A DNA stretch of 64,000 nucleotides from Acanthopleura granulata. Its lineage: Eukaryota > Mollusca > Polyplacophora > Chitonida > Chitonidae. Where the stretch lies: the NCBI GenBank assembly GCA_016165875.1, contig JABBOT010000007.1, forward strand, positions 13,609,806 to 13,673,805, written 5' to 3'. The position numbers were made by a program, and so were the translations under genes. Numbering within the stretch: the stretch's first letter is position 1; every line of letters starts with the position of its first letter. Under the pieces are notes generated by a model. The model saw only the letters and a program-made list of their open reading frames with translations. It had not been told where the DNA came from and did no database searches. This document shows, in pieces, positions 1 through 12,847 of this stretch.

Positions 1-2015
1 CGCTCGCGAGAATTTCAGTCGAGGATTACTATACAATTTATTTACTATTTCATTTTTATTTACTTCTTAATTTCTCAGCGGAGTTAGATGCATGCAACTA
101 ATTGTTACCACTGCCCCACGAACACGGTGGATCTAAAATACTCTTCCATACACAAAAGCAAACAAATAACAAAATGCATTCATATTTTCTTGCTACTTTA
201 AATTTTGAGCATTTTTCAGGTCAGAAACAATATACATTTTTTAAAACACTCTAAACAATCTTAAAAATGTTAAACCTGTCCCAAGAGGTCGATGCATGTG
301 TATGTATGTTGATGAACTTGTGGGGTGATATCACTCCACAGAAATATTTGCTATACATGTATGTAAGTACAAACATAATTCAACATTTTTATAGACTGGT
401 ACACCATTTGACTGAATCAATAGTAGTAAAGTATCGAACTACTTTTTTCCGCAGACATCTAGAAAATGTCCTGTACGCATAGAGATTTCTTCACGTGAGA
501 ACATAGGTTGCTGGCCTCTCTGACAACACACGTAGTATTCCATTCAAGCTTTGCACATTATAGTCTTACATGTAGTCCAAAAGCTGACATGCAGTATTCT
601 CAAATCCAACCCTTTGTAGGGGGGCTAATAAACACACATATTTCTTATCTTTATCAAACGAGTCAAATTCGACAAGTCACACGTGTGAACGCGGCTTTTT
701 CAGGAAATTTCCCACACATGCGCGTTTCACCACATAACAAGGCTTACATTAATAAAGTTTACGTAAAATTAGCATATGTTGCAGAGCACAGCAAACAAGT
801 AAACTCTCTGTAAACACTGGTAAATATACCATGAACAGGCACCAACGACTTCGACATAAGCCCTGAAAAGAATCTGCCGTTTACTCCATTATCCGGGGAA
901 TAACAGGCTGCCATTCCGTCAATCCAACGGACTAATCCGTTTTTGGTACCGAATAATTCCGTTCTTGATAGCGAATTAATCCGTGATTAGGAAATGATTA
1001 ATCCGTTATATCAACGGAAAGGCAATCTGCACGCCTTCCCTCAAATAACGGATTTAACCGAACACTTCTTTCAGGGAGGCATGCTTAACGACCCATTACG
1101 TTCTTTAGTCATGCGTCCTCACCCATGGACGAAATGTATCTCAAGGAACCCTTTTCACTAAAATTTCAGAGCCTCTACCGCTACCGTGGCTATTCACAGA
1201 TTTTGGCAATAAGTACAGTAATTGAAACTGGTCGTACTACTGATCCACATTTTTCAGAGCTGTACAATATTACCCATTGAGCTTAAGTAATCCCCCCCCC
1301 CGCTCTTTCTGATAAAAGGCAGATCACCAAACGATAACCTATATATATATATATGGAGCTACCAGTTCAATGCTAGCTGGGAAGTGTTGACTGGAATATA
1401 CAGTCATCTTATTTAGATATGAATATTTACACACGAACACTAAGTATATATTACATATTAAGATTTTTGCTCTGCGTTCAAGAAAACAACGGTTAAAAAA
1501 AATTAATGTTCTGTAAGTCAGTGTGCCTGTATAATTAATGATGCCCCCAATGTAAAACATGCCAATAAAATTAAGTCTCAATATCCTTACAATTAAAACA
1601 GATATGACATCATCCCCCACCAAAAAAAGTACTGTGTGCCGTGAAATTGGGTATTCAAAATACTTGAAAAAGTAAAAACAAAAGAAATCTTTCAGCATAA
1701 ATTGCTCTTGTAAAGCGGGTCTCATACCAAGCGAGTTTCGAATAGCGATTTAGCAATCACAAATTTATTCGGCCCTACCAAACATTTGTGGAATCGATCA
1801 TTTGCTCCCGGTCGAAACCAACTGCGAGCGTTGTTCTCACATTATACGAGTACATACGTCGCAATGTACTCGCAAAAAGACTCACTCTGGCTCGCTAGCG
1901 GAAACTCGTTTCGTTCGAGACCTGCTTAAAATTGTTCTGTGTTGTGCAGAGTGATGCAGCTTCGAATCAGTAAGTTAAGTTACATCACAGTATTTCCTGA
2001 CTCCCAATCGGGCTA
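1..2015. other. Intergenic region downstream of CTNS
   Basis: No coding region is recognised. It holds an AATCCGTT-rich inverted repeat (910-1023), a C run near 1288, a short TA repeat at 1341-1354, and the 3' UTR of the minus-strand cystinosin gene. A possible poly(A) signal for that gene is the reverse complement of TTTATT at 1764-1769. The short open frames here look like chance. Confidence 0.5.
910..1023. repeat. Inverted repeat, possible small fold-back element
   Basis: Imperfect 21-base arms at 910-930 and 1003-1023 (16 of 21 positions pair) flank about 72 bases that contain several more AATCCGTT-like words. It could be a small non-autonomous fold-back element; no flanking target duplication was identified. 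Confidence 0.4.
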
Positions 2016-5000
2016 TTATGTTGCCATTCCGTTAACAAGCGGGGACTTCTCGTCGGCTTGGACGCCCTCATACGGCTGCTTGTGACGATACAGGATATAG
2101 TGCTGGGTGATAAACAGCATGTCGAACAGAACAGAAAACAGACCCAGTCCGAATTTGGTAGGGTTGCCAAACAACGAGCCCCAGTCATCTATGAAGAAAA
2201 AACGTAACGCAAGGTAACAAATATACCAGTCCATAAGAACTAGAGATACCGCTTAAATTCACTTAATACGAGATTTCCTATCTGATGTTTGAAAATTCCA
2301 TTACATCAAAGAAAGAAAATGACAATCATAAAATGCTCTTCTTAAGTACAAAATTATCTGATCCACTGTTTCTTTCTTTCTCTCTTTTCAGCTGTCAAAA
2401 TGTCAACCCTAACTGTCAATTTACCTTTTCGCAGCCACAAAAAATACCTAGAGCCAAGTTTTCTTTTTACTACAACACGTACGAAAAGAAAAAAGCACAG
2501 TAATTATCTTCCGATAAAGTTCACATTATCTCTATAGGAAACCCCCAAAAACATCACCGTAACTTCACAAGAAAGTGCTCTGAATAGTTGCTTCCATGTT
2601 TAGGTGTAAATTACTTGGCGCACTTACCGTTATTATAGGCCAATAAAAACATCTGTAACATACTCAGAGATCCACCTGTGAAATCTAACAGTACGTTCCC
2701 TATACTCCAGCCTACTGTACTCTTCCTTCTGTAATTCATCCAGGCCTAAATAATGAAGACAAATACCCCAGAGAAAGAAAACAATGAGGTGACACCAATA
2801 GGCAACGTGCTAAGGTCTACACTGCTTTGAAGCCAAGACGTATGCTCGAAGTAAACTTCTAATAGGAAAAAGTATTCTTGCTAAGGTTATGTGTCTTGCG
2901 ATTATCGACTTGGAATGCCTCTTCATGGTGTACATGTGATGTGTGTATGTCGAACTTAAGGCTTCGATTGTAAAAATAATATATGTACTTTATGGCTGCA
3001 AGTTTGGTGCCTCTGGAACGTACATACACATGCATGAATGTCCCCAAACGACACCCACTTCCATACTCCCTGCATAATAAAAGAACACTTAAATACTGAT
3101 ATTAAATATTCATCAATTTATTTTACATGTAGGTGTAGTATGTCAGGACCTGCTAATCTCCTGGCAATCATAAGCTATTAACTATCGAGATTTACGTAAT
3201 CGAATCATTCTAATTGAATTCTAGTCTGAATATGTTTCTGAGGTACATGGTTTTATCTACTCGTCCGGCAGACATCATCAAAACAAACAAGGAACACATC
3301 TGAGTAATCTCTGAGTATACATATATGTACAACATTCTTATTTCAAATATTTATTTATTTATTTATTTCTTGGATTTTTACGTCGTATTCAAAAATATTT
3401 CATGTTATAAGATGGTCGCCAGCGTAATGCTGGGAGGAAATCGGACAGAACCCGGGGGAAACCCACCACCATCCGCAGGCTGCTGGCAGACCTTCCCACA
3501 TACGACCGGAGAGGCAGCTGACTTGGGATTTAACTCCTGGGTCATTACGCTTCACTAACGCGCTAACCTCCTCGGCCACGGCGGCCACTATTCTTATTTT
3601 AAAACACCAATCCAACAAATACTTGTAAATTTAATGAATTAAGAAGAGAAACTCTCACCTGAGGAACATATTTTATCAAGGTCACCCCCAGTTTAACAAA
3701 GGAGAAGAAATACAGGTATTCCAGCCAGGTGATTTTCTTGCCGACGGCAACGAAGAGCGAGATCAATATAAATGACCAGGCAAAGCATAGAATGGCTATA
3801 CAAACGCGGGACACCCTCTGACCGCCTCTCTGTAAAACAACAATGCGCACTCAACGACAGACCAACTGATTTTTCTGACAAATAATCCATACTATGATAA
3901 GAATGAAGGGAGGTAATCGTGGTTCGCCAATTTCCTCAAAAACCTGTGTTCACAACACTGGAATCTACGATAACGTAATGGCACCATTAGACTATTGTTT
4001 ATCATTCCTAATGTGTAAAAACTCCAAAACTTACACAAAGTGTCCTTTTTCGTCAGTGTTTGGCCGATATGAGACAAGCTGAAGCCAATTGCAAATGACG
4101 AAGGGTCGATTACAAAGGTATGGAATATTAACACAGACTTACAGGCCAAGGTATACTGGCACTTAGTATTATAATACAGTGTATTAATGTCAAACAACGG
4201 GTACGGAGACATGCACCATACATGGTTTGAGGTGCCCTTTCGAGTGGTGTTACTCTTGGGTGTTCGATGTTGTTTTAAATATCGTTGAACAAACTCGGAG
4301 CAATATAAATCATACCAGTGTCACAAACAACTGAAGTTCACAAACTGACGATAATGACTACTAAATAAATTACACTGAACGTAAGGTAGATCTAAATTTA
4401 CCAACAAATCACAATAACAAACTTGTTGACAGTAACAACAGAATACCCCCCCCCCCCCATGGAACCATATACAACTTGGGGGGGGGGTGAAGGTGAGTAC
4501 AAACCTCAAAGCAGAAGCACTGTGATATGGTGACGAGAGTCAGGAGCAAAGCATGCAGGGCAAAGATGACGTCATTCAGTTGCACTGGAATCTGTCCGCG
4601 TGGGTGCTGGGCTTCATACTGCTCCTGTAGTAGAGAGGACCAATGACAAGGTTAGACCGAGCCAGTCTCGTGTACCTGTACAAGTCTTACGGTCCCAAGA
4701 CATTATACGAGATACGTTAAAGTGAAAGACCACTAAAAATAAAGTTATGGTGAGTGAAAAAAGCATAAAAAAACTGTATCGGAAAATACCTTCTTCGACA
4801 AACGGAGTCAAACGTTTTGATGGTATCATGGACTTTATGGACCATACTGAACAGACTGGAGAACAGCGCCGCCACACATGTCTATCAGCTGCTCAACAGC
4901 CTCTGATCGTTGTACATATTTACGTTCTACACGAATATACATGTAGCACAGAGCCTGTATCTGTATTTAATGTGAAAATATGACAATCATACGCTCACCA

Positions 5001-8000
5001 CAACTTCATTTGTCACTGGTCTTTCACTTTAAAGGTTCGGAGTCGAAGAACCATTCATGTGCCAACCGGATTTATTTTGCTTTTTTTTCTTGTCTTCCTT
5101 TTTTTCAGTTGATTGCTGTTTTATGTTATACTCAAGAATTTTTCAGTGGCCAGTATATTACAGGTAACGAAAAACAGAGTGGCCGACGTAAACCTCTAAC
5201 CTCCATTGGCTAACTATTCGACGTGTTACATGTGTCACATTAGGCGGAGGCACTCGGTCTCCAGGAAATTTCACGTACAACTACGCCATCCTTACTGGTG
5301 TCCATTGCAATGGATCCAAACAGCAAATTTTTGATAGTGTTTTACGCCGTACTCAAGAATATTCATTAAATTTCACCAAGCGAAACCCACGACAATCCGT
5401 AGGTTGCTGGCGGACGTTAACGCGTACTGCCCAAGAGGAAACCTGTCCAAAATGGCCTTGAACTACTATTTTAAACAGCTGCTTGAGAATAAAGGATGAA
5501 ACAGAAACATCTGTTCTCATTTTCTCCATCAGTGTTACATTTCATTGCTTTATGAAATTCTTTGGATTCATCCAAAATCCAACACACAGAAAAGTCAAAG
5601 AATAAACCTCATTTATTTATTTCATCCATGTTTTACGCCGTTCTCAAATATGTTTCACTGAAACAATAGCAGCCAGCATTATGTTGAGCATGATGATAGG
5701 AAACCAGGTGAAGCCCAAGAGATAACTCTTTAACAGCTTACTCGTACACATCAATACAGTACCTAAAAGCAAGACTGTATGTTACCTGAATAATGATGAG
5801 GGTGACGAGCCTGTCAACTCACCTGCTCAGCCACCTGTAATTCTCTACTTGTATAATCACCAAATCCAACTGACTCACCTGGATTTCTCGGAACCAGTAC
5901 AGGCCCACATTAAACACAGAGTAGGAGATAAAGCCAGTCAGGTTAAGGCCAAGGTAATCAAAGTTTAGCCCCACCACACTGCAACATAAAATAACAATGA
6001 ATGAAATCTGTTTAATTCTTAACTTTTTTAGCTCCGTTTTTTTTTTTTTTTCCTTTTTTTTTTGAAAAATGAGTTATAAAGAACATCTGAAAGAATTTTC
6101 CAAAAAATCGCTACTAAGCAGCATTAGTATTTCTGTTTCAGCTCGCATGGAGAGTGTATGTGATTGTGGTAGTTCGGGGAGGGAGTCATCACCATGCGTC
6201 GTGGTAATTTTACTTTTCACCATCTGAACAATTCGCTTTATGCAAATTACAACTTCTGCCACCACATGTGTTTCCTCTTGAGAGCTTGTTTGCTATTTAT
6301 TTCTGAAACTGCATGTGACAGAAGGTACATTATTGGAGAACACAACATAAAAATGATGCAAATGAATACAAATTAATAGAATTAGTGTGAAATGTTTTTC
6401 GTAAATATGGTGTTCAATACTGTTTTTTTTCTGTATTTTTCTTTTAAGAAAAAAGGAAAATAATTGTTGTATGATGGGTATTTGGGGCCACTTTTTGGTA
6501 ACAGATTGTCATATCTTAAAATAATTACATGTATTGCTTAAAAATTTCTTGCTTTTCACCGAGCTTTAAAAACTTGGTAATTACTGCTCGTTTTTCACCA
6601 AGCATTTATGTTTGTAATCATTGCTTGTTTTTCATCAAGCCTCAGAGTTGATAATTTCACTTGTTTCTCACCAAGACATTCATAACAATTACTTGTGTTT
6701 GTTTTTCATGAAGCATTAGAGTTGGTAATTATCATTTGTTTTTTGCCACAGGCTTACCTTTTACGCCTGATATTCTCTATAACCTGGGGGTAGAAGGAGA
6801 CAGACCAAGCCACAAAGTACAGCCATCCAATGACAGCGCTAACAGTGACGATAATACTGTTATGAACTATGGATATCCTCAAGAAAGTGTCATCAGCACT
6901 ACAATGACAAAAACAATAAACAATACCTCGTCCAAGAAACGTTTACCTTTCTATCTTTATCATGCTGCCCCTTCACGGATTTATTGCGCTGCGCCTACAT
7001 GTAAGTCTACCTCTAAAATTGTAAATTTGGACGCACAAAAATACCTTTATATAATACTTTTGATGCCAACACTTTAGTTTGTCTCGTAAGAAATTAATCC
7101 AACTCAACGAGAAACTTTTACGTGATCCTATATGGTGGATGAATCTCAACATATTAATCAGCATTTCAGTCTTTATTCCAGAATTCCCCCTCCCACCCCC
7201 ACCACACAGCTAATAAAATCATCCCAGCTATACAATAATGACAATGCTACGACATCAGCTGTATACTCTTGATTGCTCATGAGGGTAAAGTGTTACGGAC
7301 GGGACAACATAGACAATGTGAAGGCAAACCAGAAAACATCAACATCTTTCTAAAATTTCTAATTTTGTTCACCCCAGCATAAAACCATGACAGATGCGGC
7401 AGGAGTCGGATTTGAACTCATTTCTAGTCCTGCTGCAAAGTTTTGTGAAGGCCAGTACAAATACAGTTACTGCAAACTTGTCATAATTTTTTCGCTTCTC
7501 TAGTGTTATGTTATATATCCAAAAGCACAAATCAAATGCAGCAGTAGAAAGGCAGTGTTCATTTAGCAGAGTGCCTGGAGTATAAACCACCAACCTTCTA
7601 CAGCTACCTGACAAACCTGTTGACACAAAGCAGTCAAAACAGATTTTAAGAGAATATATGCACCATGAGAGCTGAAATGAGCTGGAAAAAACAAGAAGGT
7701 AAAAAAAATGTGGAAGCTCATCTTCATTTTTTTTCTCCTGGTTAGCTTTGAAAGGTGAAATAGCAATTCTATGTACAAACCAGAACTGTATTTTAGTAGC
7801 AGCCATGTCGCAGCTGGTGTACTACATTTCAGTCAATCATATTGCCCCAATTTCCATTCTTCTGCACAGTTTTAGCTCAGGTCAACATTTTTTCTGTTTT
7901 TAATCTGACCAATATAGCCCTTAGGCCTAAGCTCTCTACAGCGCATGGTAAACTGTTTCATTTTAATGCCCTGTGTGATGGACAGTTCAGGCCAATGTGT

Positions 8001-10181
8001 GGTAAATATCACTGACACACACCAATAGCTTCCACTGCTGGAATTTCGTTCACTTTAGATTGCTTATTAATGAGTTTGTTTGGCATTCTAAATGTTAGCC
8101 ATACATACATTGTAACCCACAGATATTTTTTGACCAGTATATAATTACAAACATACATGCACATGCGAATGTAGCTGTTTTCTTTTCCTACACGTATTCA
8201 AATGCTGCTTAGCCAGAGAAAATCTTACATCATTTCAATATACTCTAATTTCCCTATAAACACCGACATTTAATAAATGTACCTGTATCTATCATACACT
8301 TACAATTCATGTCAATCTGTGTGTATGTATTTCTGTTGTTGTCTTATCTATGAACACATGATATCAGGCAAAGATGAACCACATACAACTTACTGCTCAA
8401 TTTCCTTGGATGAAACATTGACTCCCAGAATGATGTCACCTGCTCCCAGAGCTCTGACAGTGATAGCCACACCCTCTGACGTGTTAGCTGGTATGGTGAT
8501 GTTAGGGACTGGGGCAATCAGCCCCGATGTGGAGTCGCTGATCGTATCTCCCACTTGATAGGTGAAGTTAATAACTACATCCTCGGCTAGCTGGGAACTG
8601 AAAACATAGTGTAGCATAGCAAAACTTGATCACAACTTGTAAACATGAACAATACAAATAAATACATGTAAGAGACCAGATGATGACAAGCAAAGTAAAT
8701 CTGGAGACAACATTTATCTAATCCCATGTACAGGTTTCATATATCGTGCATTAACTTGTTTATTTATTTGATGGATGTTTTACACCATGTTCAAGAATAT
8801 TTCACTTACACGATGACAGCCACCTTTATGGTGGGAGGAAACCAGGCATAGCCCAGGTGAAACCCTCGCCCATCCACAGGATGTTGGCCACATTAGCGGA
8901 TTGTCCCGGTTATGACCGGATAGGATGTCAGCATGAGCTGGGCTTGAACTCACAGCGATCCCATAACACATTGTGGAGTGAAAAAACTCTGACATACGCT
9001 GTGCATGTAAATTACCAGTACTTTGGTACATCGATCATCACAACATTCTTGAGAGAAATGTTAAATAGATTAGCCACAGGTTAAACCAGTATGTCATATG
9101 TCAAATGTCATGGAAGATCCTTAAATGAATTACAATCTTAGGGATATATGGCTTAGAGGTCATGAAATGCCATAATGTGACGTCAGACATGTTACAAAAG
9201 TACACATGGCTACCTTGGGCTGATGTTGAAGCTGGCAGAATGTCCCACTTCAAGGCTTAGATGTGCAACTGAGAAACTCAATGTTACATCTGAAAGAGCT
9301 GGGAAAATTCAAAACAATTAAAAGATAAACACGTAGGCTACTTCAATAGATTGATAGACCTTTAGGAAACCAGTCCATGCTTGGGAAGTGATCGAGAAAC
9401 AAGAGGTTAATTATTATTATTATTCAGTAATAGTTTCATTATTTCCTATAACGTTGCCAAGTAGATTTTGCAGGATAATTAATCACACTGTTGAATAGCC
9501 TAATTCTATGATGCTGTGGACATGATTTTGCAGGATTATTAAACTGTTGACTACCCGAATTTAGATCTCAAACCTCTCTTTAAACTTAAAACCCTCTTAC
9601 AGTATCTTTCAAATATGGTAGTCCCAGTGAGTGAGCAATTGATAAATATAATGGATGGACAGATTGTGCTACAGTAGGCCCCTACTATTTCCTTTCATCA
9701 GTACAATTCCCATTTTCTCTGTATTTGTTTTTTTTTTCTTTTTTTTTTTCTTTTTTGTTTTTTGTTTGTTTTTTTTTTGTTTTTTTGTTTTTTTTGTTCT
9801 TGTTTCTTTTTTTTTTTTTTTTTTTGGAGACAGATTTATATAGTTTCACCAGCAAAATTGATTAAAATAAGTTACTGTCGACAACGGAACTTGAATGACG
9901 ACAATGCAATGAGAATATTTTTACAGAGCCATATTCCGAGCTAAGTGACCAGTAGGTTGAGGAATATTTGAATGAACCATCACGTCCACTGGAAATAGCC
10001 ATGATCCCAACTGAACATGTTAACTACGGAGGGTTGATACATGCAGCGGTATGCAATATTGTAGGTTCCGTGATTCACTCCAGCGGAATTTAAAACCTCG
10101 TACCACCACGTATTCAAACATACCTTGTTCCAAACACAAACAAAAACATAACAACCGGACTGTTTTCCTTAGGACACCCAT
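2016..10181 (-). CDS. CTNS: Cystinosin, lysosomal cystine/proton symporter (9 coding exons)
   Basis: Cystinosin exports cystine from lysosomes, coupled to protons. Coding exons on the minus strand, 5' to 3': 10181-10124, 9289-9214, 8597-8394, 6898-6758, 5978-5879, 4624-4505, 3829-3659, 2745-2628, 2188-2016. They sum to 1161 bases (386 aa), phases match at every junction, and human cystinosin is of similar length (367 aa). Residues 1-19 look like a signal peptide. The luminal domain has five N-glycosylation sequons (NIS, NFT, NIT, NTS, NVS). Two PQ-loop motifs follow, at P150-Q151 (SFYPQ) and P289-Q290 (KYVPQ). D167 in GLNFDY and D311 in LLDFTGG correspond to conserved acidic residues of the family; the latter is implicated in proton coupling. 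The start ATG is supported by an in-frame TAA 27 bases upstream. The C-terminus ends with an acidic EKSPLV stretch rather than the vertebrate GYDQL motif. Introns contain SINEs. Confidence 0.95.
3348..3586 (-). mobile_element. tRNA-derived SINE, near full length
   Basis: Minus-strand copy: the head (GGCCGCCGTGGCCGAGGAGG) ends at 3586 and the (AAATA)n tail is at 3348-3368. It lies in the CTNS intron between the exons at 2628-2745 and 3659-3829, with its head 73 bases downstream (in transcript sense) of the donor at 3659. Confidence 0.85.
4442..4489. repeat. C run and G run facing each other
   Basis: A run of about 14 C and a run of about 9 G lie some 20 bases apart in a CTNS intron, just beyond the donor of the exon at 4505-4624. 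They could pair or form G-rich structure in one strand. Such runs are also prone to sequencing error. Confidence 0.5.
5338..5440 (-). mobile_element. SINE 3' fragment
   Basis: Minus-strand piece starting with GTTTTACGCCGTACTCAAGAATATT; it retains only the tail half and its middle part is eroded. It lies within a CTNS intron. Confidence 0.65.
5611..5716 (-). mobile_element. SINE 3' fragment
   Basis: Minus-strand piece beginning at the ATTTATTTATTT tail and running through the CCAGCATTATG block to the 'AACCAGGTGAAGCCC' block, then lost. It is a second copy of the family within the same CTNS intron. Confidence 0.65.
6545..6745. repeat. Degenerate tandem repeat, period about 37 bp
   Basis: Five to six copies of a unit around 'CTTGTTTTTCACCAAGC..TTGGTAATTA' end immediately before the splice donor of the CTNS exon at 6758-6898. 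The copies differ substantially in sequence. Confidence 0.7.
8758..8968 (-). mobile_element. SINE copy lacking its 5' head
   Basis: Minus-strand copy from the TTTATTTATTTG tail to the B-box region (GGGCTTGAACTCACAGCGATC, reverse sense). It lies in the CTNS intron between the exons at 8394-8597 and 9214-9289. Confidence 0.8.
9728..9826. repeat. T-rich simple repeat (T/TTTG)
   Basis: About 100 bases of T runs interrupted by single G or C, in the first intron of CTNS. The short translated frames across it are low-complexity artefacts. Confidence 0.85.
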
Positions 10182-10327
10182 CTTTGTCCGAATGTGTGCT
10201 ACTTCTTATCTTCAAGTTAGTTCACATGCCGCTGTCACTTTCGCCATGTCTTCATCATGTGACCCACGAAAACAACATTCTGCCACCAGGGGACGCCACG
10301 ATAAGAACAACAACAACGCTGCAGAAA
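10182..10327. promoter_or_regulatory. Shared CTNS/MRPL55 bidirectional promoter
   Basis: The two start codons point away from each other with 146 bp between them, so both promoters and both 5' UTRs must lie here unless further 5' exons exist. No TATA box is evident. A palindromic TCATGTGA (10255-10262) and a nearby CACATG (near 10223) are E-box-like words of the kind bound by MITF/TFE factors. That binding is inference. Confidence 0.6.
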
Positions 10328-12847
10328 ATGTCGGTGATAAGGTAAAGTTGACAGCGAGAAAGTCTGTCGTCTAACTCTGTGTCTCATAAGAACGAAATGT
10401 TACGACGATCGGTTTTGCCTTGACATCAATGCCATGGGTATCTTAAAGCGATGTCATTCACATTTAGGCTTATTTACCCAAATGAATTATCCAATCCACT
10501 CCAACAAATGACCATATCACGGTCACAGGTCCATCAGGGACCTAGTTTTCGTCGTGCTGAGTTTTTTTCAGTCACGAATAATTATTGGATAGTCTCTAGC
10601 GAGATATCGCATTGAAAATAGGATGAGAATAGTTAAGAGTTGCGTGGCGTCACGACGTCAATATACCAAAGATGCTTCCTTTCACAATCCAAGAAACAGG
10701 TCGCAATGAAAGATAAACATCTCCGGATATTTACCTTCCTGGTAGTTGTACAGCTGTGGTAAGGACAAGATTGATGCCTTGGCAGTAGTAAGGATGAGGG
10801 TGATGTCATGTGGTAGGGTGACGTCAATTCATTGAAAAATGCCCTTTTCTAAATGAACATCAGAAAAATGGGTCAGCGACGAACAATAGCTCAACCTATT
10901 CTTTACAAATCCTGATGCTTTTGTCAGTGTCTGAGCGATTTTTGTAATGTTTAGGGTGAAAGGCACATTCTTCAATAAATTAACATCATTCTACTAAGCG
11001 ATAGCATTCTCAGCTTGCAAACCTCCTGCGGGCCTCCGCGGCTCAGTTGGCATTGTTGGTTAGTGCGCTAGAACAGCCTAGTTGGGAGCCTTTCACAAGT
11101 GCAGTGGCTGTAAGTTCAAGTCCAGCTCATGCTGGCTTACTCTCTGGCAGGAAGTGAGAAGTGTAAACATTCTTCAGTATAGTCTGGCAGCAACCCACAT
11201 ATGGTCGTGGGTTTCCTCCAGGCACTGCCCAGATTCCTTCCACCATAATGCTGGCTGCTGTCATGTAAGTGAAATATTCTTGAGTACAGCGTAAAACACA
11301 AATCAAACAAATAAATGAAACTCTGTGATTGTGGAAATGAATTCACCCAGGCTATAGACTTAAACTTGGAATTGTTGGTATGCATTTCATGCAGTACTGC
11401 TGAATGCTAGTGCAGTGCAATGACTTAGGAGCCTCTCATCAATTGGATTGCTGTGAGTTCAGCTCTAGCTCAGACTGGTTTCCTTTCTGGTAGGAAGTGG
11501 GAAGGCCTGCCAGCAATATGTGAATGGTCATGGGTTTCCACAGGGCTCTGGCTGCTCTTCTCCCTCCATAATGCTGGCGCCATTCGTGTATTTGAAACAT
11601 TATTCAGTATGGTGTAAAACACCAGTCAGATAAATAAATACTTAAATGTGGAAGTGCATACTACTTGTGCAATAGTAAAGTGTCATTTGTTCTACAGAAC
11701 GAAAAGGACTTGGCTGGGCTTGTGTTATTTGAAGATCTGTGCAAAAAGCTCTGTACATAATTGTTTTGCTCCATGTGGTGCAGTCTCCAATTTTTCTGTA
11801 TATACTGGTTATTTAAATGAATCCTGTTGGCTGTCATGTCAATCTCACATCCTCCTACAGCAGGGATAAGTAAAATAGATACAGAAGCGCAAAAACTGCT
11901 GCATTTAGCTTGAGTATAAAAACAAGTGTTATTGCGATGTGATGCTAAGTTTGTAGTAGAAGAGATTTATATGAAATAAATCCAGTATTTATAAATGCCT
12001 GCATGTATTTCTTTTGAAATGGGAATTTCTTCCAGACGGTGGGCTCAATTACCACATCTGTCTGTCTGCCCAATTAGTCTTGAACTTGTATGACTGATAC
12101 TGTTTTCTGTCTTATCTATTTAACATTAATTAACAGCGGTTATAATAGTTAGCATTTACAAAAATGTTATACGACAGAACTGAGGTGAAACTAACTTCAG
12201 GTCCTGAGAGAACCTTAATTTCTGTTTATACCACAGGTGTGCCCAGATTAAGTTACTGCCACCCTGCAGCCAGCTGTCCGCTGTCTGCTGCAGGCACAAC
12301 TCTAACAGAACAGCAATCACAAGGATACATCGTGGAATTTACGCGAAGATGTACCCGACCATGTTAGTCCAGCCTGATGGATCAACCATAACCATTCGAC
12401 ACAAGATTCCAGTCCGGATAATAAAGGTGAAAAATAGCCACAGTGCTTCTTTGTATATATAGTTTGTGATTATAGCAAATAGTTTGGATTAATCCTCCTC
12501 ATGTTTCACCTTTTCAGTTATCTGTAACCTTTTTATACTGGACTGTTCCTTTTAATAGCTGATCTTGATGTTTCCTTTTTACATGGGCTGGCACCAAGTT
12601 GAAAATATTGCCACAAACACGATTGAGGAAAATATTTTCTTACGGATGAAAAATAAAAGGATATCAAACCTTTACTTGTTTATTTCCCTGTCTGTTGTTT
12701 CAGCTACCTGCTGATTTAAACAAACTTAGTCCGGAGGAGAAACAAGCCAGATTGAACCAGCGAAGACCCAAGACAAAAATTGTGGTTGAGGACGAATTTG
12801 ATGATGAATTTGATTCCAGAAACTATCGGACAATGGGCAAAAAGTGA
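10328..12847 (+). CDS. MRPL55: Mitochondrial large-subunit ribosomal protein mL55 (3 exons)
   Basis: mL55 is a metazoan-specific component of the mitochondrial large ribosomal subunit. Exons are 10328-10341, 12237-12426 and 12704-12847, together 348 bases (115 aa, against 128 in human). The first exon encodes only four codons plus two bases (MSVI-R), joined through GT-AG introns. Residues 1 to about 30 are basic and hydroxylated without acidic residues, consistent with a mitochondrial presequence. The family signature follows: RIHRGIYAKMYPTMLVQPDG, then a basic stretch (IRHKIPVRIIKLP), then DLNKLSPEEKQARL, and an acidic patch before the terminal YRTMGKK. It is divergently transcribed from CTNS. 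A poly(A) signal AATAAA lies at 13200-13205. Confidence 0.93.
11031..11320 (+). mobile_element. SINE, near full length
   Basis: Plus-strand copy with head GGCCTCCGCGGCTCAGTTGG, B box GTAAGTTCAAGTCC and tail AATCAAACAAATAAATG. It lies in MRPL55 intron 1. Confidence 0.85.
11403..11640 (+). mobile_element. SINE copy lacking the first bases
   Basis: A second copy in the same orientation inside MRPL55 intron 1, starting at the GCTAGTGCAGTGCAATGAC block and ending in GATAAATAAATA. It is more diverged than the copy at 11031. Confidence 0.8.

Noticed and set aside
9655..9944. Phe-rich membrane-like open frames
   Set aside because: Translation of a T-rich simple repeat in a CTNS intron.
10051..10374. 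107-codon plus-strand open frame
   Set aside because: It is antisense to CTNS exon 1 and runs across the MRPL55 start in another frame.
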